A stretch of 64,000 nt of DNA, taken from positions 467,654 through 531,653 of the forward strand of contig NZ_JNWO01000003.1 in NCBI RefSeq assembly GCF_000716435.1. Reading direction: 5' to 3'. Under the pieces are notes generated by a model that worked only from the letters and a program-made list of their open reading frames with translations, had not been told where the DNA came from and did not search any database. A program made the translations under genes and the position numbers. Source of the DNA: Streptomyces xylophagus. GTDB taxonomy: Bacteria; Actinomycetota; Actinomycetes; Streptomycetales; Streptomycetaceae. Every line of letters starts with the position of its first letter. Position 1 is the stretch's first letter. This document shows positions 17,103 to 25,276 of this stretch, in pieces.

Positions 17103-18091
17103 GCCGCCGCTCCTTCGCTCTTCTTCGTACGGGCGGCCTGCTTGGCCGCGTGGGCGGTGGCCGCCTCCCGGACCCAGGCACCCTCCTCGTGGGCGGCCCG
17201 GCGGCGGGAGACCCGCTCGGCGTTGCGCGGTCCGTCGCCGCTGATCACTCGCTGCAACTCGGACCAGTCGGGGGTGCCGAAGTCGTGGTGCCCGCGCTCC
17301 TCGTTCCAGCTCAACTCCGGGTCGGGCAGGGTGACTCCGAGCTTCTCCGCCTGCGGAACCGTCATGTCGACGAACCGCTGACGCAGTTCGTCGTTGCTGT
17401 GCCGCTTGATCTTCCAGGCCATGGAACGCGCCGAGTTGGGCGAATCGTCGTCGGGCGGGCCGAACATCATCAACGACGGCCACCACCAACGGTCCACGGC
17501 GTCCTGGACCATGGCCCGCTGACCGTCCGTGCCGCGCATCATCGTCAGCAGCAGCTCATAGCCCTGGCGCTGGTGGAAGGACTCCTCCTTGCACACCCGC
17601 ACCATGGCCCGCGCGTACGGCCCGTACGAGCAGCGGCACAGCGGCACCTGGTTGCAGATCGCCGCGCCGTCCACGAACCAGCCGATCACGCCGACGTCGG
17701 CGAAGGTCGGCGTCGGGTAGTTGAAGATCGACGAGTACTTCTGCCGGCCCTCGATCAGCGCGTCGGTCAGCTCCGCGCGGTCCGCGCCCAAGGTCTCGGC
17801 GGCCGAGTACAGATACAGTCCGTGTCCGGCCTCGTCCTGCACCTTGGCGAAGAGGATCGCCTTGCGGCGCAGGGAGGGGGCGCGGGTGATCCAGTCGCCC
17901 TCCGGCTGCATCCCGATGATCTCCGAGTGGGCGTGCTGCGCGATCTGCCGGATCAACGTCCTGCGATAACCGTCGGGCATCCAGTCGCGGGGCTCGATCC
18001 GCTGGTCCTTCGCGATCGTGGCATCGAACTGCTCCGAGAGCCGCGCTTCGTCCCAGCCGGCGGCTGACGCCTCCGTGCCTGTGCTGGTCAT
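17099..18091 (-). CDS. paaA: Phenylacetyl-CoA epoxidase catalytic subunit PaaA
   Basis: A 330-residue catalytic ferritin-like subunit holding the di-iron centre that inserts oxygen into the ring of phenylacetyl-CoA. Metal-ligand helices are readable as [20 protein letters not shown] (ExxH) and [19 protein letters not shown] (ExxH). The CoA-binding surface segment [20 protein letters not shown] is typical. ATG 18091 is chosen; GTG 18097 is a near alternative, with GGGAAG nearer its ideal spacing. It is the first gene of the operon, with a promoter at 18132-18160 and an 18-bp operator at 18110-18127 immediately upstream. Confidence 0.95.
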   Translation of the reverse strand: MTSTGTEASAAGWDEARLSEQFDATIAKDQRIEPRDWMPDGYRRTLIRQIAQHAHSEIIGMQPEGDWITRAPSLRRKAILFAKVQDEAGHGLYLYSAAETLGADRAELTDALIEGRQKYSSIFNYPTPTFADVGVIGWFVDGAAICNQVPLCRCSYGPYARAMVRVCKEESFHQRQGYELLLTMMRGTDGQRAMVQDAVDRWWWPSLMMFGPPDDDSPNSARSMAWKIKRHSNDELRQRFVDMTVPQAEKLGVTLPDPELSWNEERGHHDFGTPDWSELQRVISGDGPRNAERVSRRRAAHEEGAWVREAATAHAAKQAARTKKSEGAAA

Positions 18092-18109
18092 CGACACACC
18101 AACTTCCCT

Positions 18110-18160
18110 ACCGACCATTCGTTCGGTACCTAGTCTGATGGGTTTCCCCCGGCGAGGCAA
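18110..18160 (-). promoter_or_regulatory. paaA promoter with PaaR-type operator
   Basis: Reading the minus strand: -35 TTGCCT (18155-18160), 17-base spacer, -10 CAGACT (18132-18137). Four bases further is an 18-bp inverted repeat, plus-strand ACCGACCATTCGTTCGGT (18110-18127), that would cover the transcription start. The pattern ACCGA-N8-TCGGT is identical to that at 21843-21860 between paaJ and paaI, consistent with one TetR-family repressor acting on both. Confidence 0.7.
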
Positions 18161-18182
18161 GACCTGCCGGGTGAATGGCTGC

Positions 18183-18827
18183 TCATCGGCCCTCGAACGA
18201 CGGCTCGGCCCGCGCGAGAAACGCCTCTACGGCGGCCCGGTGGTCCCGCGTCGCCCCCAGCCGCTCCTGCGCCGCCGCCTCGCGCTCCAGCACGGTGGCG
18301 AGGCTCGCGCCGGGCGCGTCCCGCAGCAGCGCCTTGACCTCCGCGTACGCCACGGTCGGCCCGGCGGCGAGCCTCCTGGCCAGCGCCAGACCCTCCGCAG
18401 CGGCATCGCCGTCCGGCACGACCCGGTGCACCAGCCCCCACCGCAGCGCCTCCTCCGCGCCGAACCGATCACCGAGCAGCATCAGCGCGGCGGCCCGCGA
18501 GGGACCGACCGCCTGCGCCAGCGCACCGCTCAGCCCGCTGTCGGCGGCCAGCCCGATCCCGGTGAACGCGGTCGCGAACCGGGCACCCTCCGCCGCGGCC
18601 CCGTTCTCCAACGCCCGGGCGTGCTCCTTGAGATCCTGTCCCACGCAGAAGTGCTTGCCCCGCGCGGTGAGCAGCACAGCCCGGACCGCCACCCCGCCGT
18701 CGCGCAACTGGCTTACGGTGCCCAGGAGTTCGCCGCGCAAGGGGGCGTCGAGCGCGGACCTGCGCAGCTCGATGGTGGCGACACCGGCATCCAGGCGATA
18801 AGCGACGCCGTCCGGGGATTCGCTCAC
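18183..18827 (-). CDS. PaaG-like enoyl-CoA isomerase/hydratase with internal deletion
   Basis: Crotonase most like PaaG (1,2-epoxyphenylacetyl-CoA isomerase) but only about 214 residues instead of about 262. The first oxyanion segment is present ([13 protein letters not shown], residues 58-70), as is the Asp region [17 protein letters not shown] (88-104) that matches the catalytic Asp of PaaG. The 50-odd residues normally between them, with the KPVVAAVNGVAAGAG-type second oxyanion hole, are gone. The join falls near residues 80-82 (about 18585) and is in frame. GTG 18827 overlaps the paaH stop; GTG 18833 is an alternative. Probably inactive, or a decaying copy with the true PaaG elsewhere. 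Confidence 0.75.
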   Translation of the reverse strand: MSESPDGVAYRLDAGVATIELRRSALDAPLRGELLGTVSQLRDGGVAVRAVLLTARGKHFCVGQDLKEHARALENGAAAEGARFATAFTGIGLAADSGLSGALAQAVGPSRAAALMLLGDRFGAEEALRWGLVHRVVPDGDAAAEGLALARRLAAGPTVAYAEVKALLRDAPGASLATVLEREAAAQERLGATRDHRAAVEAFLARAEPSFEGR

Positions 18828-19690
18828 TCCCACGCGTAGAACCCCTGTCCCGTCTTGCGGCCCAGCTCACCGCGGGCGACCTTGTCGCGCAGCAGTTGCG
18901 GCGGGGCGAAGCGCTCGCCGAGGGTGGAGTGCAGGTACTCGGCGATGGCCAGGCGTACGTCGAGGCCGACCAGGTCGGTCAGGCGGAGCGGTCCCATGGG
19001 GTGCTTGTAGCCGAGGCTCATCGCGTTGTCGATCGCCTCCGGCTCGGCGACGCCCTCCTCAACCATGCGGATCGCCTCCAGGCCGAGTGCCAGCCCGAGG
19101 CGGCTGCTGGCGAAGCCGGGCGAGTCCTTGACGGTCACGTCCTTCTTGCCGAGCGCGTGCGTCCAGTCGAGTGCGGCGCTGACGGCGACGGCCTCGGTGT
19201 GGGGCGCGACGACGATCTCGACGAGCGCCGAGGCGGGCACCGGATTGAAGAAGTGCATGCCCAGGAAACGGCCGGGCCGGGTGAGCACGGAGGCGAGTTC
19301 GGTGACCGACAGGGAGCTGGTGTTGGTGGCCAGCACGGTCGTCGCACCCACCGCCCGCTCGGCCGCCGCGAGCACACGCGCCTTGAGCCCGGCGTCCTCG
19401 GGGACCGCCTCGACGACCAGATCTGCGTCGGCGGGCAGCCCGTCGACCGAGTCCGCCATGGTGACGCGGGCGAGCACCTGCTCGGCGGACTCGCTGAGCA
19501 GGCCCCGCTCGGCGGCCCGCTTCAGCCCGGTGGCGACCCGGTCCAGCGCGGCGGCCGAGGCCTGCTCACCGCTCTCCACCACGGTCACGGACGAACCGGC
19601 GGCCGCGAAGGACTGCGCGATGCCGGCGCCCATCCGGCCACCGCCGATCACACCGACAACTGCTGGGGCGGAGTGGGGTGTTGGGCTCAT
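18824..19690 (-). CDS. paaH: 3-hydroxyadipyl-CoA dehydrogenase
   Basis: A 288-residue NAD-dependent 3-hydroxyacyl-CoA dehydrogenase. Rossmann motif GVIGGGRMGAGIAQSFAAAG is at the N terminus, with LATNTSSLSVTELAS and the catalytic His region GMHFFNPVPASALVEIV. The C-terminal dimerisation domain has SLGYKHPMGPLRLTDLVGLD and [12 protein letters not shown]. In the phenylacetate pathway it oxidises 3-hydroxyadipyl-CoA to 3-oxoadipyl-CoA, the substrate of the PaaJ thiolase two genes upstream. ATG 19690 overlaps the preceding crotonase stop (ATGA). Confidence 0.9.
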   Translation of the reverse strand: MSPTPHSAPAVVGVIGGGRMGAGIAQSFAAAGSSVTVVESGEQASAAALDRVATGLKRAAERGLLSESAEQVLARVTMADSVDGLPADADLVVEAVPEDAGLKARVLAAAERAVGATTVLATNTSSLSVTELASVLTRPGRFLGMHFFNPVPASALVEIVVAPHTEAVAVSAALDWTHALGKKDVTVKDSPGFASSRLGLALGLEAIRMVEEGVAEPEAIDNAMSLGYKHPMGPLRLTDLVGLDVRLAIAEYLHSTLGERFAPPQLLRDKVARGELGRKTGQGFYAWE

Positions 19691-20526
19691 GCGCGACTGC
19701 TCCTCTTCTCCAGGCCTCTTTTGTCCAAGAAGCGCGTCATACGGTCCTTCTTGTCCTGCCCCTCGAAGAGCACGGCCTGCGCGAGGTCGTCGGCGATCGG
19801 GTGGGCGCCGGGTGAGTCGACGACGAGCTTGGTGAGCCTCAGGGCCGTAGCCGAGGACCGTGCCATGCGGTCGAGCAGCGCGTGCGCCTCGTCCAGCAAC
19901 TTCTCCGCCGGTACGACGTCGATGACCAACCCGGCGGCCAGCGCCGCCGCCGCGTCGAGGTTCCGCCCGGCGAGCAGCACCTGCTTGGCGACGGACTCAC
20001 CGACCAGCTCGGGCAACCGCCAGCAGGCACCCGCTGCGGCGAGGATGCCGAGTCCCGGCTCCGGGTTGCCGAACACGGCGTCCGGTCCGGCGATACGGAG
20101 GTCGCAGGCGTACGAGAGTTCCGCGCCGCCGCCCAGCGCCCAGCCGTCCACCGCGGCGAGGGTCGGCATCGGCAGCCGGCGTACCCGTTCGAAGAGCCGG
20201 CTGTTGATGCCCTGCAGCGCCTCGTCCCGCCCGCGTGCCAGCAGCTCCGCGATGTCGGCACCGCCCGCGAAGACCCCGCCGTGGCCGGTGAGCAACAGCA
20301 GCTTCGGGTTCTGCTCCAACTGGTCGCAGACGGCGTGCAGTTCGCGGATCATCAGCCCGCTGATGGCGTTGCGGGCCTCGGGGCGGTGCAGGGTGACGAC
20401 GACGCGGTCCGGGCGCTCCTCGACGAGAAGGGTTTCGTATGCGGTGGCGACGGGGGAACTCGTTCCGGAATCAGGGGAGTTCGGGTCAGTGTCGCGGGGG
20501 CCCGAGCCGGCCGCGGTGGCGCTCAC
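19687..20526 (-). CDS. Enoyl-CoA hydratase/isomerase family protein
   Basis: A 279-residue crotonase with both oxyanion segments (GVFAGGADIAELLARG; WALGGGAELSYACDLRIAG) and a GNPEPGLGILAAAGACWRLP loop. It is longer than usual by a Ser/Pro-rich N-terminal stretch of about 25 residues from GTG 20526; a later start near TAYETLLVEERP is possible. The GTG overlaps the paaJ stop. It could act as PaaF (hydratase), PaaB-type isomerase, or cover for the shortened PaaG-like gene two positions downstream; sequence alone does not settle which. Confidence 0.85.
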   Translation of the reverse strand: MSATAAGSGPRDTDPNSPDSGTSSPVATAYETLLVEERPDRVVVTLHRPEARNAISGLMIRELHAVCDQLEQNPKLLLLTGHGGVFAGGADIAELLARGRDEALQGINSRLFERVRRLPMPTLAAVDGWALGGGAELSYACDLRIAGPDAVFGNPEPGLGILAAAGACWRLPELVGESVAKQVLLAGRNLDAAAALAAGLVIDVVPAEKLLDEAHALLDRMARSSATALRLTKLVVDSPGAHPIADDLAQAVLFEGQDKKDRMTRFLDKRGLEKRSSRA

Positions 20527-21716
20527 ACCCGCTCCACGAGCATCGCGACGCCCTGCCCGACACCCACGCACAGCGTGGCCAGGCCCCGGCGCCCGTTCTC
20601 GCGCTCCAACCGGCCGATCAGCGTGAGCAGGATGCGGGCGCCGGAGCAGCCGAGGGGATGGCCCAGCGCGATGGCTCCGCCGTCGGCGTTGACCTTCTCC
20701 TCGTCGAGCTTGAGGCGGCGCGTGACCGCGATCGCCTGGGCGGCGAACGCCTCGTTCAGTTCTACGGCGTCCAGGTCGCCGGTCTCCCAGCCCGCGCGGG
20801 CAAGAACCTTCTCCGTGGCGGGGACCGGGCCGAGGCCCATGATGTGGGGCTGCACCCCGGCCGAGGCCGACGTGACGATCCGCGCCCTCGGGGTGAGTCC
20901 GTGGCGCCGGACGGCCGCCCCGCTCGCGACCACCAGCGCGGCGGCGCCGTCGGACAGCGGTGAGGAGGAACCGGCGGTGACGATGCCGCCCTCGCGGAAG
21001 ATGGTGCGCAGGGAGCCGAGCTTCGCCGGCGTGGTGCCGGGGCGCGGTCCCTCGTCGCGGGTCACCTCGCCGTCCTTCACCGCGACCGGCACGATCTCCC
21101 GGTCGAAGTGGCCCAACTCCTGTGCGGTGACGGCTCGTTGATGGCTGCGCAGCGCGAACGCGTCGGACTCGGCGCGGGTGATGCCGTCGAGCGCGGCGAC
21201 CTCCTCGGCCGTCTCCCCCATCGACAGGGTCTCCTGGGCGGCGAAGCGCGGATTGGTGAAACGCCAGCCGAGCGAGGTGTCGTGCACCTCCCCCGGCTTG
21301 GCCCACGGGGTCCCTGGCTTGGCCATCACCCACGGGGCGCGGGTCATCGACTCCACACCGCCGGCGACGACCAGGTCGGCCTCTCCGGCCCGTATCACCT
21401 GGGCCGCCGAGGCCACGGCGGTCAGCCCCGAGGCGCACAGCCGGTTGACGGTGTAGCCGGGCACGGTGTGCGGCAACCCGGCCAGCAGTACGGCCATCCG
21501 CGCCACATCGCGGTTGTCCTCGCCGGCCTGGTTGGCGGCGCCGAGGATCACCTCGTCCACCTCCTCGGCCGGAATCCCGGCGCGGCGCACCGCCTCGCCG
21601 ACGACCAGTGCCGCGAGGTCGTCGGGTCGTACGGAGGCCAGGGCTCCGCCGTAGCGGCCCTGCGGGGTGCGGGCCCCGTCGATCAGGTAGACCTCGTCGG
21701 AGGACGGCTCAGGCAT
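20523..21716 (-). CDS. paaJ: 3-oxoadipyl-CoA / acetyl-CoA C-acyltransferase (thiolase)
   Basis: A 397-residue thiolase that cleaves 3-oxoadipyl-CoA to succinyl-CoA and acetyl-CoA, the last step of phenylacetate degradation. Catalytic residues are visible: nucleophilic Cys in YTVNRLCASGLTAVASAA, His in GGAIALGHPLGCSGARI, and the second Cys in LATLCVGVGQGVAML. VELNEAFAAQA is also typical. First gene of the minus-strand set. ATG 21716 has a GAGGAG site 8 bases upstream and overlaps the end of a short leader ORF. Confidence 0.92.
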   Translation of the reverse strand: MPEPSSDEVYLIDGARTPQGRYGGALASVRPDDLAALVVGEAVRRAGIPAEEVDEVILGAANQAGEDNRDVARMAVLLAGLPHTVPGYTVNRLCASGLTAVASAAQVIRAGEADLVVAGGVESMTRAPWVMAKPGTPWAKPGEVHDTSLGWRFTNPRFAAQETLSMGETAEEVAALDGITRAESDAFALRSHQRAVTAQELGHFDREIVPVAVKDGEVTRDEGPRPGTTPAKLGSLRTIFREGGIVTAGSSSPLSDGAAALVVASGAAVRRHGLTPRARIVTSASAGVQPHIMGLGPVPATEKVLARAGWETGDLDAVELNEAFAAQAIAVTRRLKLDEEKVNADGGAIALGHPLGCSGARILLTLIGRLERENGRRGLATLCVGVGQGVAMLVERV

Positions 21717-21783
21717 CGGTGGTCTCCTCGGCGGGGGCGGGTCGGACGGGGCGTCCAGGGGCCTCGGGGCTGGTCCGGGGCAT
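21709..21783 (-). CDS. Possible 24-residue leader peptide upstream of paaJ
   Basis: A small ORF in the 5' leader of paaJ: MPRTSPEAPGRPVRPAPAEE followed by TTDA. Its ATG (21783) follows a good AGAGGTGG ribosome site. Its TGA lies inside the paaJ start (ATGCCTGA, an 8-base overlap), so it could couple translation to paaJ. Pro/Glu-rich with no aromatic residues. Only position and the ribosome site support it. Confidence 0.3.
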   Translation of the reverse strand: MPRTSPEAPGRPVRPAPAEETTDA

Positions 21784-21795
21784 GCGTTCCACCTC

Positions 21796-21866
21796 TTGAC
21801 AGGCAGTGGTGTTGCTGGATTACTTGGCCGTGCCGCACGCTAACCGAATGTTCGGTCGGTCCACAA
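21796..21866. promoter_or_regulatory. Divergent paaJ/paaI promoters sharing one PaaR-type operator
   Basis: Plus strand, toward paaI: -35 TTGACA (21796-21801), 17-base spacer, -10 ATTACT (21819-21824). Minus strand, toward paaJ: -35 TTGTGG (complement of 21861-21866), 18-base spacer, -10 TAGCGT (complement of 21837-21842). The inverted repeat ACCGAATGTTCGGTCGGT (21843-21860) is exactly the 18-base spacer of the paaJ promoter and lies just after the expected start point of the paaI promoter. A bound repressor would block both. The same ACCGA-N8-TCGGT pattern occurs at paaA. Confidence 0.72.
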
Positions 21867-21878
21867 GGTGGTGGAAAA

Positions 21879-22310
21879 ATGACGCAGGCCACGAACACGG
21901 CCTCCGGTCCGACGGAGAAGATGTTCGCCGCGGACGAGGCGTCCCGGGCTCTCGGCATCGAGCTCGTCGAGCACGGCGAAGGGACCGCCGTGCTCCGTAT
22001 GACCGTGACCCCCGCCATGGTCAACGGCCACGGGACCGCCCACGGCGGCTATCTGTTCCTGTTCGCCGACTCCGCCTTCGCCTGTGCCTGCAACAGCCAC
22101 GGCCCGGTGACCGTGGCCGCCGCGGCCGACATCGACTTCGTCGCCCCGGCGCACGAGGGCGACGTCCTGGTGGCGACCGCGACGGAGCGCACCCGGTTCG
22201 GCCGCAGCGGCATCTACGACGTGAGCGTGGTGCGCGGCGAGCAGGTGATCGCGGAGTTCCGCGGACGCAGCCGCAGTATCAGAAGCGCGAAGACGAAGGA
22301 GTCTCCATGA
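21879..22310 (+). CDS. paaI: Phenylacetic acid degradation thioesterase PaaI
   Basis: A 143-residue hotdog-fold acyl-CoA thioesterase. It hydrolyses ring-hydroxylated or dead-end phenylacetyl-CoA derivatives to free trapped CoA. The PaaI signature is complete: MVNGHGTAHGGYLFLFADSA with catalytic Asn/Gly/Asp region, then DIDFVAPAHEGDVLVATATE and GIYDVSV. ATG 21879 is preceded by GGTGGAAAA. The stop overlaps the paaK ATG (ATGA). It is read divergently from paaJ out of a shared control region. Confidence 0.93.
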   Translation: MTQATNTASGPTEKMFAADEASRALGIELVEHGEGTAVLRMTVTPAMVNGHGTAHGGYLFLFADSAFACACNSHGPVTVAAAADIDFVAPAHEGDVLVATATERTRFGRSGIYDVSVVRGEQVIAEFRGRSRSIRSAKTKESP

Positions 22311-23671
22311 GCAGCGACCTGACAGCCCCGGCGGCCCCACCGGCTTCGGCGCCCGTGAGTCCGCGTCTGGGGGAACCACTCCCCGACAGGTTGCTGGACG
22401 CCGCCGAGCGCCTCACCCGCGAGGAGCTGCGGGAGCACCAACTCGGCCTCCTCCAGGCCACCTTGAGGCACGCGTACGACAACGTGGAGCTGTACCGCCG
22501 CAAGTTCGACGAGGCCGGGGTCAAGCCCGGTGACTGTCACACCCTGGAGGACCTGGCCCGGTTCCCCTTCACCACCAAGGCCGACCTGCGGGACACCTAC
22601 CCCTTCGGCATGTTCGCCGTCCCCATGGACCAGGTCCGCCGCGTCCACGCCTCCAGCGGCACCACCGGCCGCCCCACGGTCGTCGGCTACACAGAGAACG
22701 ATATTTCCATGTGGGCCGACGTGGTGGCCCGCTCGATCCGCGCGGCCGGCGGCCGCCCCGGTCACAAGATCCATGTGTCGTACGGCTATGGGTTGTTCAC
22801 CGGTGGTCTGGGCGCCCACTACGGCGCCGAGCGCGCGGGCTGCACCGTGATCCCCGCCTCCGGCGGCATGACCGCGCGCCAGGTGCAGATCATCCAGGAC
22901 TTCAAACCCGAGATCATCATGGTCACCCCGTCCTACATGCTCACCCTCCTCGACGAGTTCGAGCGCCAGGGCATCGACCCGCGCACCAGCTCCCTCAAGG
23001 TGGGCATCTTCGGCGCCGAGCCGTGGACGGAGGAGATGCGTCGCGAGATCGAGGAGCGCATGGACATCCACGCGGTGGACATCTACGGCCTGTCGGAGGT
23101 GATCGGCCCGGGCGTGGCGCAGGAGTGCGTGGAGACCAAGGACGGCCTCCATGTGTGGGAGGACCACTTCTACCCGGAGGTCGTCGACCCGCTCACCGAC
23201 GAGGTGCTCCCCGACGGCGACAACGGCGAACTGGTCTTCACCTCCCTCACCAAGGAGGCCCTGCCGATCATCCGCTACCGCACCCGCGACCTGACCCGGC
23301 TGCTGCCCGGCACCGCCCGCCCGGCCTTCCGGCGGATCGAGAAGATCACCGGTCGCTGCGACGACATGATCATCCTGCGCGGGGTGAACGTCTTCCCCAG
23401 CCAGATCGAGGAGATCATCCTGCGCACCCCCGCCGTCGCGCCGCACTTCACGATCCAGCTGAGCCGACGCGGCCGCATGGACCACATGACGGTCCGCGCC
23501 GAGGCCCGCCCCGGCGCCACTCCCGAGCAGCGGGATGCCGCCGCCGCGGCGATCGGCAAGGGCGTCAAGGACGGCGTGGGCGTGACCGTGGCGGTGGAGA
23601 TCGTCGATCCGGAGACCCTGGAGCGCTCGGTGGGGAAGATCCGCCGGGTGAAGGATCTGCGGGGGCAGTGA
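22307..23671 (+). CDS. paaK: Phenylacetate-CoA ligase
   Basis: A 454-residue AMP-forming ligase that activates phenylacetate to phenylacetyl-CoA, the entry step of the pathway. The adenylate-forming signature is readable: VHASSGTTGRPTVVGYTEND (P-loop-like), IFGAEPWTEEMRREIEERM, DIYGLSEVIGPGVAQEC, the hinge YRTRDLTRLLPG, and LRGVNVFPSQIEEII in the C-terminal cap. The catalytic lysine region SVGKIRRVKDLRG ends the protein. It is coupled to paaI by a 4-base overlap and followed 52 bases later by the TetR regulator. Confidence 0.95.
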   Translation: MSSDLTAPAAPPASAPVSPRLGEPLPDRLLDAAERLTREELREHQLGLLQATLRHAYDNVELYRRKFDEAGVKPGDCHTLEDLARFPFTTKADLRDTYPFGMFAVPMDQVRRVHASSGTTGRPTVVGYTENDISMWADVVARSIRAAGGRPGHKIHVSYGYGLFTGGLGAHYGAERAGCTVIPASGGMTARQVQIIQDFKPEIIMVTPSYMLTLLDEFERQGIDPRTSSLKVGIFGAEPWTEEMRREIEERMDIHAVDIYGLSEVIGPGVAQECVETKDGLHVWEDHFYPEVVDPLTDEVLPDGDNGELVFTSLTKEALPIIRYRTRDLTRLLPGTARPAFRRIEKITGRCDDMIILRGVNVFPSQIEEIILRTPAVAPHFTIQLSRRGRMDHMTVRAEARPGATPEQRDAAAAAIGKGVKDGVGVTVAVEIVDPETLERSVGKIRRVKDLRGQ

Positions 23672-23723
23672 GATCCGAGGCGGTTCTGTCCGGTGCGGTC
23701 GCCGGCCTTGTCACAATGGCCCG

Positions 23724-24371
23724 GTGACCAGGACACCTGTGCAGAACCCGGCCGGCCGCCACGGCCGTCCCGCCTACGACCGCGACTCGCTGCTGGAGAT
23801 CGCCGTCGTGGTCTTCAACGAACGCGGCTACGACGGCACCGGCATGGAGGAACTGGCCAGGCGCCTGGGCCTCAGCAAGTCGAGCATCTACCACCACGTG
23901 TCCGGCAAGGAGGAACTCCTCGAACTCGCGGTCAACCGCGCCCTGGACGCCCTCTTCGCCGTGCTCGACGAGGAGGAGAAGCAGACGCGGGGCCCGGGCG
24001 GCGGGTCCCCGGAGACCACGGCGACCGCCCGGATGAAGCGCATCGTCCATCGCAGCGTCGAGGTGCTCGCCGCCGAACTGCCCTACGTCACCCTGCTGTT
24101 GCGGCTGCACGGCAACAGCGAGGTCGAGCAGCGGGCGCTCGCCCGGCGCCGTGAATTCGACCACCGGGTCGCCGAGTTGATGAGCCGGGCGGCGGCCGAG
24201 GGCGGCATACGGGCGGACATCGACCCGCACCTCGCGAGCCGGCTGCTGTTCGGCACCGTCAACTCCCTCGTGGAGTGGTACCGCCCGGACCGCGACCTGA
24301 CCGTGTCGACGCTGGCCGACGCCCTGACGACCATCCTCTTCGACGGCCTGCACGGACGCGCCGCGGACTGA
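23724..24371 (+). CDS. TetR-family regulator, likely PaaR-type repressor of the paa genes
   Basis: A 215-residue TetR/AcrR protein. The N-terminal HTH runs from about residue 20 to 65: LLEIAVVVFNERGYDGTGME, then LARRLGLSKSSIYHHVSGKE. The C-terminal ligand domain is all-helical, with the TetR_C-like RLLFGTVNSLVEWYRPD. Start is GTG 23724. It follows paaK in the same direction and is probably co-transcribed. Its likely targets are the two ACCGA-N8-TCGGT sites at paaA and paaJ/paaI, with phenylacetyl-CoA as inducer by analogy to known PaaR regulators; target and ligand are inference. Confidence 0.85.
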   Translation: MTRTPVQNPAGRHGRPAYDRDSLLEIAVVVFNERGYDGTGMEELARRLGLSKSSIYHHVSGKEELLELAVNRALDALFAVLDEEEKQTRGPGGGSPETTATARMKRIVHRSVEVLAAELPYVTLLLRLHGNSEVEQRALARRREFDHRVAELMSRAAAEGGIRADIDPHLASRLLFGTVNSLVEWYRPDRDLTVSTLADALTTILFDGLHGRAAD

Positions 24372-24480
24372 GAGGCACGACAGACCCAACTCCCCACCCC
24401 CGCAAGCCACATGACCCACCCGAGTACGATGATCGAGAGCTCGGCCCGATCCCCGTTCCGCCCGCCGCGATGGAGTTGCC

Positions 24481-25269
24481 ATGCCGACCGACCCCCAGCC
24501 GTCACCGCAGATCGACACCGGCAAGGCGCATCCCGCGCGGGTCTACGACTGGCTGCTCGGCGGCAAGGACAACTACCCGGTCGACGAGGCCGTCGGCGAG
24601 GCGCTGCCGCCCGAGGCGAGGGACGCGGCGCGGCAGAACCGTGCGTTCATGCACCGCGCGGCGACCTGGCTCGCCGGCCAGGGCATCGACCAGTTCCTGG
24701 ACATCGGCACGGGCATCCCCACCGAGCCCAACCTGCACCAGATCGTCCAGAAGACGGTGCCGACGGCGAAGGTCGTCTACACCGACAACGACCCGATCGT
24801 CCTGCGTCACGCCGAGGCACTCCTGGTCAGCCACGCCGACGGGGTCACCGACTACATCCAGGCCGACGTACGACAGCCCGAGGCCATCGTCGAACACGCC
24901 CGCCACGTCCTGGACTTCAGCCGCCCGATCGCCCTCTCGCTGATCGCGCTGATGCACTTCATCCCCGACGAGCAGGACGCCCACGGCATCGTCCGCGACC
25001 TCGTCGCCACCCTGCCGTCCGGCAGCTACCTGGTGCTGTCGCACGCCGCGTCCGACCTCTACCCCGAACTCGCCGAACAGGTCACCGCCCAGTACGCCAA
25101 GGGCGGCATCACACTCGGCTTCCGCACCCGCAAGGAAGTGGAACGCTTCTTCGACGATCTCGACCTGGTGGAACCCGGCCTGGTGACGGCGACGGAGTGG
25201 CAGCCCCCGACGCCGGGCGAGGCCCTGGAGGGCAGCGGGATCTACGCGGCGGTGGCGCGGGTCCGCTGA
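24481..25269 (+). CDS. SAM-dependent methyltransferase, DUF574 family
   Basis: A 262-residue S-adenosyl methyltransferase of the actinomycete-specific DUF574 family, which is strongly multiplied in Streptomyces. Hallmarks: HPARVYDWLLGGKDNYPVDE near the start, QFLDIGTGIPTEPNLHQ as the SAM-binding motif I, VVYTDNDPIVLRHAEALL as motif II, and PIALSLIALMHFIPDEQD. Substrate is unknown for the family. It ends 7 bases before the convergent SnoaL-like gene. No partner gene suggests its role. Confidence 0.9.
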   Translation: MPTDPQPSPQIDTGKAHPARVYDWLLGGKDNYPVDEAVGEALPPEARDAARQNRAFMHRAATWLAGQGIDQFLDIGTGIPTEPNLHQIVQKTVPTAKVVYTDNDPIVLRHAEALLVSHADGVTDYIQADVRQPEAIVEHARHVLDFSRPIALSLIALMHFIPDEQDAHGIVRDLVATLPSGSYLVLSHAASDLYPELAEQVTAQYAKGGITLGFRTRKEVERFFDDLDLVEPGLVTATEWQPPTPGEALEGSGIYAAVARVR

Positions 25270-25276
25270 ATCCGGA

